DNA from: Geopsychrobacter electrodiphilus DSM 16401
GTDB taxonomy: Bacteria; Desulfobacterota; Desulfuromonadia; Desulfuromonadales; Geopsychrobacteraceae
Reading direction: 5' to 3'
DNA: 64,000 nt
Assembly: GCF_000384395.1 (NCBI RefSeq)
Contig: NZ_ARWE01000001.1
Location: forward strand, 2,320,894 to 2,384,893
Position numbers and translations under genes: made by a program. The notes below the pieces were generated by a model. It saw nothing but the letters and a program-made list of their open reading frames with translations, searched no databases and was not told the DNA's origin. Below, one piece after another: positions 44,102 to 52,870 of this stretch; position 1 is the first letter of the stretch; the number at the start of each line of letters is the position of its first letter.

Positions 44102-44737
44102 TTATTGATTTTGTCTAAGGACCTCAGCGCAGTGTGGACAACCATCTTGTTCGGGATTTAGCATCATCGTTTCGCGCAAAAACATTATGGCCTCATTCAA
44201 ACGCCCCACCTTGCCACCAAATCCGGTTTGAAAACGACGCGCCATCTGCTCGTCTTCAAACGTCAAAACAGATGGATGACAACACGGGGCAGCAACACTG
44301 CCGAGCAAGAAAAATGAATTTTGAGCGGCATGCAACTTTCCTGTCAAATAGTCAGCGGTTAAGGCCATCATAATATTATCGCCAAAAAGAATGTGAGCCG
44401 AAATTCCACAATGCGCGCAACATGCCTGGCGTTGTTCGCCCTTTTTCCCTGTTAAAGTATAAAGCAGGTGTTGTGTCGAGGGGCGCGTGCAGATCAAACA
44501 TTCCCCTTGTCGACTTTCTGGAAAACTCGTCACATCCCCTGCGTTTTGCCTCGAATCAGCCGACTGAACAGCACCGCCATGTATTCTCTTCAAAAAGCCC
44601 TTCTCTTCAAGCAACACAAGATCTCGATGGATCGTCATTTTCGAGACCTGAAAATTCTCGGCTAAATCAACGACCTGAAGATTTCCAGCAGCCTGCAACT
44701 TTGCCAGAATCAGCTTCTGTCTTTCACTCGAAGTCAT
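44102..44737 (-). CDS. DeoR-type HTH regulator fused to a NosL-like domain
   Basis: 211 aa. Residues 1-60 are a DeoR-family winged HTH (RQKLILAKLQAAGNLQVVDLAENFQVSKMTIHRDLVLLEEKGFLKRIHGG). The rest lacks the sugar-phosphate domain of DeoR proteins. Instead it is Cys/His-rich (CLIC, CCAHCG, APCCHP, CPHC) and its segment FFLLGSVAAPCCHPSVLTFEDEQMARRFQTGFGGKVGRLNEAI follows the pattern of NosL, a periplasmic Cu(I)-binding protein. A cytosolic metal sensor with Cys-His ligands is therefore likely. GAGGACAG precedes the ATG; the palindrome AATGTACATT lies just upstream. Divergent from a copper-type TonB receptor gene, the probable target. The NosL resemblance is by eye only. Confidence 0.75.
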   Translation of the reverse strand: MTSSERQKLILAKLQAAGNLQVVDLAENFQVSKMTIHRDLVLLEEKGFLKRIHGGAVQSADSRQNAGDVTSFPESRQGECLICTRPSTQHLLYTLTGKKGEQRQACCAHCGISAHILFGDNIMMALTADYLTGKLHAAQNSFFLLGSVAAPCCHPSVLTFEDEQMARRFQTGFGGKVGRLNEAIMFLRETMMLNPEQDGCPHCAEVLRQNQ

Positions 44738-44747
44738 CTGTCCTCAC

Positions 44748-44757
44748 AATGTACATT
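44748..44757. promoter_or_regulatory. Palindrome AATGTACATT at the regulator start
   Basis: Perfect 10-bp palindrome 10 bases before the ATG of the HTH-NosL gene, overlapping the leader. Could be an autoregulatory operator; not tested against other sites. Confidence 0.35.
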
Positions 44758-44842
44758 CATTTGTTAGCATAAAAACAAAAGATGTTGCATGTCATAAACT
44801 TATTGCTATATTTTACCTGAATTACAACATCAGTGGTTATTA

Positions 44843-44903
44843 GTTGACCAAATAATAACATAAATTGTTTATCTATCCTCATAATATTAGCGAAATGGTC
44901 AAC
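44843..44903. promoter_or_regulatory. Inverted repeat GTTGACCA / TGGTCAAC in the divergent promoter region
   Basis: Two 8-bp half-sites (44843-44850 and 44896-44903) in inverted orientation about 45 bases apart, A+T-rich between. TTGACC in the first could be a -35. Spacing suits a looping or paired operator for a regulator of the TonB receptor gene. Confidence 0.35.
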
Positions 44904-44969
44904 AATTCGATTTAGCACGATCAACCCCTTAGCCAGGAAAAATCCACGCACCCCAGCAGGAGGGATCAC

Positions 44970-47045
44970 ATGTTTTACGTCCACAAATCTGTCATGGCAA
45001 CAATATTACTTTTAATAGTAGTTGTCAGCCCTGCATTTTCCGCAACAACAATGCTAGAGGATATCAACGTTCGCGCAGATCGACAGGTACCCACTGAAGA
45101 ATCCTTGACCATTCGCGAAGTCATGGAAAGTCCTGCGCGAGACCTTGGTGAAGCCCTTGAATCCATACCGGGACTAAACAGTGTTAATAAGGGTGCCATT
45201 GCGAATGATATTGTCCTGCGCGGCCTGCAAGGCGATGATATCAACGTATTTCTCGATGGCGTCCGACTGTATGGTGGCTGCCCGTCTAGAATGGACCCCC
45301 CCTCATTTCATTTTGATTTTGCAGAGGTCGAACAGATCAAGGTGATTAAGGGCCCCTATGACCTCGAAAACCCGGGAAGCATGGGCGGCATGGTTAACGC
45401 CATCACAAAACAGCCACAACCAGGACCAGCTGCAAACCTGAGTCTTACTCTTGGATCATTCAGCCTTTTAGACTCCTCTGCAACCGCATCTATGGCATCA
45501 GAAACTGGTGATTTATTGGGTGGATATGCCTATAAATCCTCTCACTCTCCAATGGATGGCGATGGAAAACGACAGCTGGAGGTTTATGCACCAGGGACCC
45601 CTCACAGCTATATCATTGACCTAGATTCAGACGCGTACAAAATTCACACGGCCTGGATCAAAGGTGGTTACAACTTTCAAAGTAATGTCCGCAGTGAACT
45701 CGGCTACTCCTACCAGGACGCGGAAAATGTCCTTTATCCCTACCTGTTCATGGATGCAGAGTATGACCGCACTCATCGTGTGAACTGGACGTTAAAAGCT
45801 GACAAGTTGGATGCAGCCGTTGACGCGGTGGACTTTCAACTCTACTGGAATCAGGTTGAACATCTGATGCACGACAAATTTCGGACCTCTTCAACAAATC
45901 CAATGGTCGCAGTAAATAACAAAACATACAGTATGCAGACAGATTCAAGCACCTCGGTCTATGGAGCAAAAGCAAAAGGGGACTGGTTGATTGGCTCAGG
46001 CAAACTGACGACAGGCATCGACTACTACTACCGCAACTGGGATGCCACCAACGAAGCATTGTTTGGAACATATGTGCCCCAACCCATGCTGCCAGATATC
46101 GACGTCAATAATTTTGGCGCTTTCGCTGAATATTCTCAGCCACTCGCCCATTCTTTCAAATTGAAAGGTGGGACACGGATAGACTACACAATCGCAGAAG
46201 CAAATGCGTTGACCCAAGCCCGACTCGACAGCCTCTATGTGACAAATGTTTCTGGGTCGAACCTGAAGAACAAAAACGACTTCACCAATGCAAGTGGCAA
46301 TATTCAGCTAGCCTGGCAGGTCATTCCGGAACTGGAGCTCTTCAGCGGGATCGGACTGGGAACACGCACCCCTGACCCGCAAGAACTTTATATCGGCCTT
46401 AACAGAGGGAGTATGGGGCCAAGCTGGCTCGGCAATCCAAATCTGGGTTCAACACTTAACCGTCAAATTGATTTCGGAGCAAAGATCACCGGCGAAAACT
46501 TTTTTCTGAATGCCTCAGCCTTCTACAGTGCGCTGCAAGACTACATTACCTTGACGGAGGACATCGTCGTATCAACAGGCAACAGCGCCAAAACCTACCA
46601 GAATGTCGATGCCACCCTCTGGGGCGGAGAACTCAGTTCACAACTTGCCCTGCCAATGGATTTCTATTTACGAGGGAGCCTCGCCTATGTCCGAGGTGAG
46701 AATAAAGATAAAAACCAGCCCCTCGCAGAAACTCCACCCTTGAATGGTTCGGTCAGTGTCCGTTGGGATAATGACAGTTATTTTGCAGAGGTCACCGAAC
46801 GCTTTGCCGCAGGCCAGGATCGCGTCGACTCTGACCTGCAGGAACAGACAACTGCAGGCTGGGCTGTCACTGACGTCAAAGCTGGCGCAAATTGGGAGAA
46901 TTGGTCACTGGCAGCTGGCGTCAACAATATCTTTAATATCTACTATTTCACCCATCTGTCATACCAGCGAGACCCCTTTGCTTCTGGCGTCAAGGTTCCC
47001 GAAGTTGGGGCATTCGCCTATGCAACCCTGAGTTACAATTTTTAA
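44970..47045 (+). CDS. TonB-dependent outer-membrane receptor, OprC/NosA copper type
   Basis: 691 aa. Signal peptide about residues 1-24 (MATILLLIVVVSPAFSA), then the plug domain (LGEALESIPGLNSVNKGAIANDIVLRGLQGDDINVFLDGVRLYGG) and a 22-strand barrel ending in ATLSYNF. Within the plug, GGCPSRMDPPS gives a C104-x3-M108 pair matching the CxxxM copper site of Pseudomonas OprC and NosA. Members take up copper for periplasmic enzymes. The TonB box is near TTMLEDINV. Followed by a tonB gene four bases after its stop. Control by the divergent HTH-NosL regulator is inferred. The other barrel Met ligands were not checked. Confidence 0.88.
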   Translation: MFYVHKSVMATILLLIVVVSPAFSATTMLEDINVRADRQVPTEESLTIREVMESPARDLGEALESIPGLNSVNKGAIANDIVLRGLQGDDINVFLDGVRLYGGCPSRMDPPSFHFDFAEVEQIKVIKGPYDLENPGSMGGMVNAITKQPQPGPAANLSLTLGSFSLLDSSATASMASETGDLLGGYAYKSSHSPMDGDGKRQLEVYAPGTPHSYIIDLDSDAYKIHTAWIKGGYNFQSNVRSELGYSYQDAENVLYPYLFMDAEYDRTHRVNWTLKADKLDAAVDAVDFQLYWNQVEHLMHDKFRTSSTNPMVAVNNKTYSMQTDSSTSVYGAKAKGDWLIGSGKLTTGIDYYYRNWDATNEALFGTYVPQPMLPDIDVNNFGAFAEYSQPLAHSFKLKGGTRIDYTIAEANALTQARLDSLYVTNVSGSNLKNKNDFTNASGNIQLAWQVIPELELFSGIGLGTRTPDPQELYIGLNRGSMGPSWLGNPNLGSTLNRQIDFGAKITGENFFLNASAFYSALQDYITLTEDIVVSTGNSAKTYQNVDATLWGGELSSQLALPMDFYLRGSLAYVRGENKDKNQPLAETPPLNGSVSVRWDNDSYFAEVTERFAAGQDRVDSDLQEQTTAGWAVTDVKAGANWENWSLAAGVNNIFNIYYFTHLSYQRDPFASGVKVPEVGAFAYATLSYNF

Positions 47046-47049
47046 AATC

Positions 47050-47850
47050 ATGAACATTGAGGAGCTAAGCCCTCACAGAACACAGCCCCTGGAACATCCA
47101 TGGGGCCGGGCCTTCTGTTATTCGTTGTTAATACATGCCGGGGTGATAATAGCCTTGGCACTGCATGTCAGTATGCCAGTCCCACCGATGAACCTGCCAA
47201 AAGCGATCAAGGTGGATCTGATCTCAATACCAGCAGTTCCGAAGGTTCGACAAAAATCCCTTCCGCGAGCAGTTATCCAGAAGCCGGTTTTGCCACAACC
47301 GATTATAAGACCGCGACCCATCATCCAACAAAAGACCGAACAGCTACCACAGCCTGCTGTCAGCCTGAAGCAAAATCCGGAAACAATTCCTCGTCAAATA
47401 ACACCGCCCAAACTTGAGTTTAAAAGACCTGCAACAGATAAAATAGAGCAAAGTCCTCCGATCAACCCGCTGCTCACCTCGACTAAAGATATACCCGTGC
47501 TGTCTCCAGCTGAGGCGCCAATCGACAGCCCGTTGACACCAATGACTTCTGCGCAAAGTGACAGCCTGCAAAGCTATTCAAACTTGATCAGACAACGCAT
47601 CGACAGGGTAAAACGCTACCCCTTAATGGCGCGCAAGGCAGGTAAACAGGGGAAAGTTATGGTTGAGTTTAGTGTCGATCGGCAGGGGAAACTACTTGAA
47701 AGCCGGATTTTAACCGGCTGTGGGACCAAAGTTCTTGACGACGCAGCCCTTAAGGCGCTGACCCGCGCCAGCCCTTTTCCTCAACTGCCTGACGACTTAC
47801 CGAGTCCGCACAAATTCAGCATACAGATCAATTTTTTTCTGGGAAGCTGA
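47050..47850 (+). CDS. TonB energy-transducing protein
   Basis: 266 aa. One N-terminal anchor (about 21-38, AFCYSLLIHAGVIIALAL), a long Pro/Lys/Gln-rich periplasmic linker (about 60-170), and the C-terminal TonB domain: RQRIDRVKRYPLMARKAGKQGKVMVEFSVDRQGKLLESRI and DDAALKALTRASPFPQLPDDL. Carries proton-motive energy to the neighbouring receptor. Ribosome site is weak, four bases after the receptor stop, so translation is probably coupled. No ExbB/ExbD genes in the window; it must use ones encoded elsewhere. Ends at a terminator. Confidence 0.93.
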   Translation: MNIEELSPHRTQPLEHPWGRAFCYSLLIHAGVIIALALHVSMPVPPMNLPKAIKVDLISIPAVPKVRQKSLPRAVIQKPVLPQPIIRPRPIIQQKTEQLPQPAVSLKQNPETIPRQITPPKLEFKRPATDKIEQSPPINPLLTSTKDIPVLSPAEAPIDSPLTPMTSAQSDSLQSYSNLIRQRIDRVKRYPLMARKAGKQGKVMVEFSVDRQGKLLESRILTGCGTKVLDDAALKALTRASPFPQLPDDLPSPHKFSIQINFFLGS

Positions 47851-47882
47851 GGAGCCATTGCCATACCAATCACCAGAGAGCC

Positions 47883-47919
47883 AGAGAGGGCAGGATGACG
47901 ATCTCACCCTGCCCTCTCT
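47883..47919. terminator. Intrinsic terminator between tonB and nfu
   Basis: Perfect 12-bp stem AGAGAGGGCAGG / CCTGCCCTCTCT with a 13-base loop and a short T-run on the plus strand; the minus-strand side lacks a clear T-run. Serves tonB, and may serve nfu. Confidence 0.7.
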
Positions 47920-47945
47920 TTATCTCCAATTGGTACAAATCAATA

Positions 47946-48170
47946 TCAGCGGACCTGGACAACTTCCTTGACCGCCGGAATTTGCTGCATCAGGGTCTTT
48001 TCGATACCCATTTTCAAAGTCATGGTTGACATTGGACAAGAGCCACAGGCTCCGGTCAGGCGCACACTCACAACGCCCTCAGCGGAGACATCAACCAACT
48101 CAACATCACCACCGTCAGCCTGCAGCGCGGGGCGGACCTGATTCAAAACTTCTTCAACCTGTGCTTTCAT
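47946..48170 (-). CDS. NifU C-terminal domain (Nfu-type) Fe-S carrier
   Basis: 74 aa: [56 protein letters not shown]. Whole protein equals the NifU C-terminal domain with the CxxC (CGSC) that ligates a transient 4Fe-4S cluster in dimers. Transfers clusters to apoproteins, useful in a cytochrome- and Fe-S-rich cell. Single small gene, no adjacent isc genes. Confidence 0.92.
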   Translation of the reverse strand: MKAQVEEVLNQVRPALQADGGDVELVDVSAEGVVSVRLTGACGSCPMSTMTLKMGIEKTLMQQIPAVKEVVQVR

Positions 48171-48257
48171 CTGGCATTTCCTCTCAAAATATCGGTAAAA
48201 GAAACCTTCCTGGTAATAAATATAACCCGATTGTTATTAAACCGGCAAGACAAGATG

Positions 48258-49430
48258 TCAGATCCCCGCGGGCAAACCGATTGCGCGTATGGGACGTGCG
48301 CACAGCAACTCAATATTGCCGAGGCCCTTCCCTTGTACCAGAACCTTAAAACTTTCCCCCATACCACCGTCCGGCAGAATCAAATTTTTCAAGGTCAGAC
48401 GTAGAGCTTGAGCCCGCTTCGGATCGATCTCAAGGGCCTGGAGCCGAATCAACTCTTCCAGAAATCCGAGCCCCAGCAAAAAACGATATTGCTCGCTAAA
48501 ATAAAGCGTCTTAAGCCCGTGCTCTTCGCCGATTTTTTCTAACAGGGTAAAGTTGACATGTGCCGTCATATCCTGACAGCCAATATACTGATAAGGATTG
48601 TCACTGGATTGATGTCGATGGTAACAGAGCAGTGTTCCAGCCCGACGCCAGGGAGCCAGCAGTTCAGCTGCCGGATAGCCATAATCGATAGTCAATACTG
48701 CACCGCACACCAGTCGCTGAGCGACCTGAGCCATCCAGTCGAGTGCCGCAAGATTGACTTCGGCGCGATTCCCCTCAACCAGAGGATTCCCGGATAGCTC
48801 AAAATAATCATTCAAACGTGAATCAGTCAAAGGAGCTAATTCTTCGACGAAGCCCTCATCTATACAATTAACCAGAACCTCCTGCAGAACGTTATCCTGT
48901 TTTTCGACGACATGAACCGGAAAGGCATCAACCAGTTCATTGCTCAAAAAGCAACCTGTAAAAGGCTCCAGCTCTGAGAGTTCACACCAGATAACGCGAC
49001 CAGCTGTTACATGGCTGGCGAGATTTTGTTTTTGTTTCTGCCGGTGATCGGTGCTGATCTCGATAATTCGATATTCGAGTTGCACATAGAGTTCAGGTGT
49101 TTCTGAGGCCAGGGCATCTAGAAGGTCGAGACATAGATAACCTTCGCCAGCCCCCTGCTCAACGAGAGTAAACGGACCCTTCCCCATATGCTGCCAGAGT
49201 TGAACAATCTGGCGAGCAATCAAACGCCCGAACAGAGAATGAACACTCGAAGAGGTGAAGAAATCGCCCTGCTTGCCGATGCGGGTCCGGGTGGAGGTGT
49301 AATACCCATACCGCGGATGATAGAGGCAAAGCTCCATATAGCGCGCAAAGCTAATGGGTCCCCGTCGATCAATTTCTTGAACGATTTCTGCGCGAAGGTC
49401 TGCATTTTCTACGTTATCAAGATCGGACAT
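48258..49430 (-). CDS. MidA/NDUFAF7-family SAM-dependent methyltransferase
   Basis: 390 aa. DUF185 signatures: GPISFARYMELCLYHPRYGYYTS at the start, then GKQGDFFTSSSVHSLFGRLIARQIVQLW, LVEQGAGEGYLCLDLLDAL (SAM motif I), NELVDAFPVHVVE and LTIDYGYPAAELLAPWRRAGTLLCYHRHQ. In mitochondria the homologue methylates an arginine of a complex I subunit; the bacterial target is open. The ATG at 49430 begins right at the conserved region; longer in-frame leaders are not family-like. Lies 88 bases from the rhodanese gene on the same strand. Confidence 0.88.
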   Translation of the reverse strand: MSDLDNVENADLRAEIVQEIDRRGPISFARYMELCLYHPRYGYYTSTRTRIGKQGDFFTSSSVHSLFGRLIARQIVQLWQHMGKGPFTLVEQGAGEGYLCLDLLDALASETPELYVQLEYRIIEISTDHRQKQKQNLASHVTAGRVIWCELSELEPFTGCFLSNELVDAFPVHVVEKQDNVLQEVLVNCIDEGFVEELAPLTDSRLNDYFELSGNPLVEGNRAEVNLAALDWMAQVAQRLVCGAVLTIDYGYPAAELLAPWRRAGTLLCYHRHQSSDNPYQYIGCQDMTAHVNFTLLEKIGEEHGLKTLYFSEQYRFLLGLGFLEELIRLQALEIDPKRAQALRLTLKNLILPDGGMGESFKVLVQGKGLGNIELLCARPIRAIGLPAGI

Positions 49431-49518
49431 CAAATAATCCACTGCACGATGATTAAAAATGGGGCCCGGAATATAGCGGCCCATCAAAGGCAAAACAAGG
49501 GAGACGATCTTAATGCCT

Positions 49519-49905
49519 TCAGGGGCCGCCCGTAATAACAGGAAAATTTCGCAGTTTCCAGGCCCAGATTCCACCATTCAGATTATAAACCAGAGGGTAC
49601 CCATTGCGTGCCAGATACTCAGCAACCTGCGAGCTTCGCGAGCCGACGGCGCAGTAGACCAAGAGCGGCTGATCCTTCGGGACTTCGGCAATACGCTTCA
49701 ACAAACTATCAATCGGAATCAGATGTGCACCCTCAAGTCGAACTTCAGAATATTCCTGCGGTGTCCGCACATCCAATAGGTATAACTTGGGATTTTCCTT
49801 CAATAACTTCTGAGCGGCTGGAGCATCGATATTCTGGACAACTGAGGCTTGAACTGATGTCAGACACAAGAAGACAAGCAATAGGGCAAAAAGGACTTTT
49901 TTCAT
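49519..49905 (-). CDS. Exported rhodanese-domain protein
   Basis: 128 aa. Signal peptide about 1-20 (MKKVLFALLLVFLCLTSVQA), then a single rhodanese domain with LYLLDVRTPQEYSEVRLEGAHLIPI and the active-site loop VYCAVGSRSSQVAEYL (Cys, then GSR). Periplasmic single-domain rhodaneses handle sulfane sulfur or are redox carriers. Upstream of the MidA-type gene on the same strand. Confidence 0.92.
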   Translation of the reverse strand: MKKVLFALLLVFLCLTSVQASVVQNIDAPAAQKLLKENPKLYLLDVRTPQEYSEVRLEGAHLIPIDSLLKRIAEVPKDQPLLVYCAVGSRSSQVAEYLARNGYPLVYNLNGGIWAWKLRNFPVITGGP

Positions 49906-50068
49906 CGCAACAAAACTCCCATGGGAAAAGTATTTTCAAGCAGTGTATTCAACTTTCCCCATGTTGACTACCCCTAAGTCGCAAGGCTTGAATTGAAGGT
50001 CAAATCATGCCATCATGCCCCGTTAAATTGTGTCAACCCGACTTACAAAAATGCCGGAATGAGTGACA

Positions 50069-51037
50069 ATGAAAATCAATCGGGGTATCGCCCTGGAAAT
50101 GGCCCGTATAACAGAAGCCGCTGCGGTCATGTCGGGTCGCTGGGTTGGACGTGGCAATAAACTTGCCGCTGATGCTGCAGCCACCACCGCCATGCGTGAC
50201 ACCCTGAACGGCATGGAGATTGATGGCACCGTGGTTATAGGTGAAGGGGAAATGGACGAAGCTCCGATGCTCTACATCGGCGAGCGGTTGGGCTTGGGTG
50301 GTCTCAAGCTGGACATAGCCGTTGACCCCTTGGAAGGAACCACCATTTGCGCCAACGGCACAAATGGCGCAATTGCGACGATCGCCATGGCTCCACCGGG
50401 CGGATTTCTCCACGCACCGGATATGTACATGGATAAAATCATCACCGGGCCGGCAGGGCACGGTGCGGTAGATATCAGCAAAAGTGCGGGAGAAAATGCC
50501 TTACTCTTGGCACGATCCAAGGGCTGCGATGTGCGGGATCTGACCATAGTACTGCTCAACCGGCCCCGGCACAAAAAAGCAATCGACGAGCTGCGGAACG
50601 TTGGATCCCGTATTCAGCTGATCGAAGATGGTGATGTTGCTCCAGCCGTCGCTACGGGTATCGAGGGGAGCGGCATCGACATGGTTTTGGGAATCGGTGG
50701 TGCCCCTGAAGGCGTTCTAACCGCGGCTGCAGTCCGTTGCTTTGGCGGATTCATGCAGGGCCGTCTGGTGTTTACCAGTGACGAGGAGAAGGATCGGGCG
50801 AGGAGCATGGGAATCGACGCCCTTGACCAAACCTATTCAGCCGACGAACTTGCCAAAGGTGAAGTCTTTTTTGCGGCGACCGGAGTCACCAACGGTGATC
50901 TGGTTCGCGGTGTGCGCTATTTTGCAGGAGGTGCACGGACCCACACCGTCGTCATGCGGTCGGCAAGTCGCACTATCCGTTTCATCGAAACCCTGCATTA
51001 CTTTGATTATAAGCCCGGCTACACTGCAGAAGCATGA
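50069..51037 (+). CDS. glpX: Class II fructose-1,6-bisphosphatase
   Basis: 322 aa. GlpX signatures: KINRGIALEMARITEAAA, VVIGEGEMDEAPMLYIGERLG, VDPLEGTTICANGTNGAIATIA (metal and phosphate site), GIGGAPEGVLTAAA and TGVTNGDLVRGVRYF. Dephosphorylates fructose-1,6-bisphosphate in gluconeogenesis. A GTG two codons earlier (50063) is an alternative start; GGA lies before both. Stop is 93 bases from the kinase-like gene; possible shared transcript. Confidence 0.93.
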   Translation: MKINRGIALEMARITEAAAVMSGRWVGRGNKLAADAAATTAMRDTLNGMEIDGTVVIGEGEMDEAPMLYIGERLGLGGLKLDIAVDPLEGTTICANGTNGAIATIAMAPPGGFLHAPDMYMDKIITGPAGHGAVDISKSAGENALLLARSKGCDVRDLTIVLLNRPRHKKAIDELRNVGSRIQLIEDGDVAPAVATGIEGSGIDMVLGIGGAPEGVLTAAAVRCFGGFMQGRLVFTSDEEKDRARSMGIDALDQTYSADELAKGEVFFAATGVTNGDLVRGVRYFAGGARTHTVVMRSASRTIRFIETLHYFDYKPGYTAEA

Positions 51038-51130
51038 ACGCACTAGAGTAAGTAACACCTTTGGTATCTGTGCATTTGACACATCGAACCCTGACCAGAA
51101 CCTGAGTCAGGCAGACTGGAGAAATGAAAG

Positions 51131-51958
51131 ATGGCGATCATCACAATTTCCCGTGAAATGGGGAGCGGCGGCATCCCAATCGCGCAGAAAGCAGCTCAAA
51201 AGCTCGGTTATCGTCTAATTGACGGTGAAACCATTGAAAAGATTGCGCCGCAGTATGGCCTAACGCGAGAAGTCTTGTCCCAGATCGACGAAAAGCCACC
51301 CGCTTTTATTGCACATCTGGACCGACAGATCGAACTAGGAATGAACCGCATCCAACTGATCGTGCTGGAGCAGGCCCTCGAGGGCAATGTCATTATTTAT
51401 GGCCGGGGAGGACAAGACCTCTTAAAAGGGGCCGATAATGTCCTTCGCGTTCGTGTGATTGCTCCCTTCGACCTGCGCGTTGAACGCTGGGCCGAACGTG
51501 AATGGATTGATCCCGATTTAGCTTATAGTCTGGTTCGCAAAAGCGACCAACAACGTGCGGGCTTCATTAAATACTATCATGACCGCAACTGGGAAGATCC
51601 TCTCCACTACGATCTAACCATCAACACGGCTAAAATCAGTGAAGAAACCGCGGTCCGTCAGATCATGTCCGGGGTGAAGGATGAAAATCTGCTGCAGCTG
51701 AAATCCCAGTCAAAACAACGATTACACGATTTAATCATCCAGAAAAAAATCCAGATCGCACGCTTGGCAGACGAGCGGATCGAAGATCTGACCTTTCAGA
51801 TAACGGTCAACAAGGGACATGTCATTATGGAAGGACATGTCTACAGTGAAACTGAAAAACTTGCAGCTATTGATGGCGCAAAGGCAACCCCTGGCGTGAC
51901 CAAGGTCACCGCCAATCTCAGAGTTGTCGGCTATCGATCAGCCCCAATGGAACTTTAA
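51131..51958 (+). CDS. Cytidylate-kinase-like protein with C-terminal BON domain
   Basis: 275 aa. N-terminal ~180 residues resemble the cytidylate kinase-like (CMK2) family: IITISREMGSGGIPIAQKAAQKLGYRLIDGETIEKIA with a Gly-rich GSGG loop rather than a full GxxGxGK[ST], GNVIIYGRGGQDLLK, VRVIAPFDLRVERWAEREW and YDLTINTAKISEE. About residues 195-270 form a BON-like domain (IQIARLADERIEDLTFQITVNKGHVIMEGHVYSETEKLAAIDGAKATPGVTKVTANLRVV). BON domains bind membranes or phospholipid and usually sit in envelope proteins; no signal peptide is present here. The fusion is unusual and the substrate unknown. Confidence 0.82.
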   Translation: MAIITISREMGSGGIPIAQKAAQKLGYRLIDGETIEKIAPQYGLTREVLSQIDEKPPAFIAHLDRQIELGMNRIQLIVLEQALEGNVIIYGRGGQDLLKGADNVLRVRVIAPFDLRVERWAEREWIDPDLAYSLVRKSDQQRAGFIKYYHDRNWEDPLHYDLTINTAKISEETAVRQIMSGVKDENLLQLKSQSKQRLHDLIIQKKIQIARLADERIEDLTFQITVNKGHVIMEGHVYSETEKLAAIDGAKATPGVTKVTANLRVVGYRSAPMEL

Positions 51959-52032
51959 TTTTATTCAAATCAGAATAAACCTCCAGCTTTAATAAAAAAA
52001 ACCAAAAGAACAAGGTTCAGGAGAGGTTCAAA

Positions 52033-52779
52033 ATGTCAGGACACAGTAAATGGGCGAACATAAAACACCGCAAAGGCGCCCAGGATGCTAAACGAGGCAA
52101 GATTTTTACTAAACTTATTAAAGAGATCACGATCGCAGCCCGCATCGGGGGCGGAGATCTTGAGTCCAATTCACGCTTACGTCTGGCGGTCGACAAGGCC
52201 AAACAGGGAAATATGCCGAAAGACAATATCGACCGCGCTATCAAAAAAGGAACCGGCGATCTCGACGGCGTTGTCTATGAAGAAGGAACTTTCGAAGGTT
52301 ATGGCGCTGGTGGCGTTGCCGTGATTGTCGAATTCATGACCGATAACCGCACCCGAACCGTTGCGGATGTCCGCCACGCGTTTAACAAGTATGGTGGCAG
52401 TCTCGGGGTGAGCGGTTCGGTCGCGTTCATGTTCGATCGCAAAGGCCAGATCCTCTTCGATGAAGAATGTGATTTCGATACGATATTTGAAGCGGCCCTT
52501 GAGGCTGGAGCCGAGGATGTTAAAGAAGATGATAGTATGATCGAAGTGCTGACGGACCCTACCGAATTCGAAACCGTCAGGAACGCCCTTACAATGCAAG
52601 GCATTAAATTCCAATCGGCCCAAGTCACCATGATCCCACAAAACATGAGTCAAGTCGCCGGGAAACAAGCAGAGTCCTTGATGAAGATGATTGACGTTCT
52701 CGAGGATAATGACGATGTCCAGAACGTCTATACAAACTTTGACATCTCAGACGAAGAGATGGAGAGGATTATGGGATAA
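52033..52779 (+). CDS. YebC/PmpR-type transcriptional or translational regulator
   Basis: 248 aa. Opens with [41 protein letters not shown] and carries the [31 protein letters not shown] block; full family length. YebC proteins have been described as DNA-binding regulators and, more recently, as ribosome-associated factors that relieve polyproline stalling. Directly upstream of ruvCAB with a terminator-like hairpin between, an order known from many bacteria. Confidence 0.95.
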   Translation: MSGHSKWANIKHRKGAQDAKRGKIFTKLIKEITIAARIGGGDLESNSRLRLAVDKAKQGNMPKDNIDRAIKKGTGDLDGVVYEEGTFEGYGAGGVAVIVEFMTDNRTRTVADVRHAFNKYGGSLGVSGSVAFMFDRKGQILFDEECDFDTIFEAALEAGAEDVKEDDSMIEVLTDPTEFETVRNALTMQGIKFQSAQVTMIPQNMSQVAGKQAESLMKMIDVLEDNDDVQNVYTNFDISDEEMERIMG

Positions 52780-52811
52780 TCGGCTGCTCTCAGCTCAGCA
52801 TCTCAAGATTT

Positions 52812-52848
52812 AAGGCCAAAGGTGCCCTTTTTCCTTTGGCCTTTTCCT
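52812..52848 (+). terminator. Terminator-like hairpin between yebC and ruvC
   Basis: Perfect 11-bp stem AAGGCCAAAGG / CCTTTGGCCTT, 10-base loop, then TTCCTTTT. Only 23 bases before ruvC, so it probably gives partial read-through or ends yebC while ruvC is started nearby. Confidence 0.65.
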
Positions 52849-52870
52849 TTTATCCTTTATTCTCTGCGCT

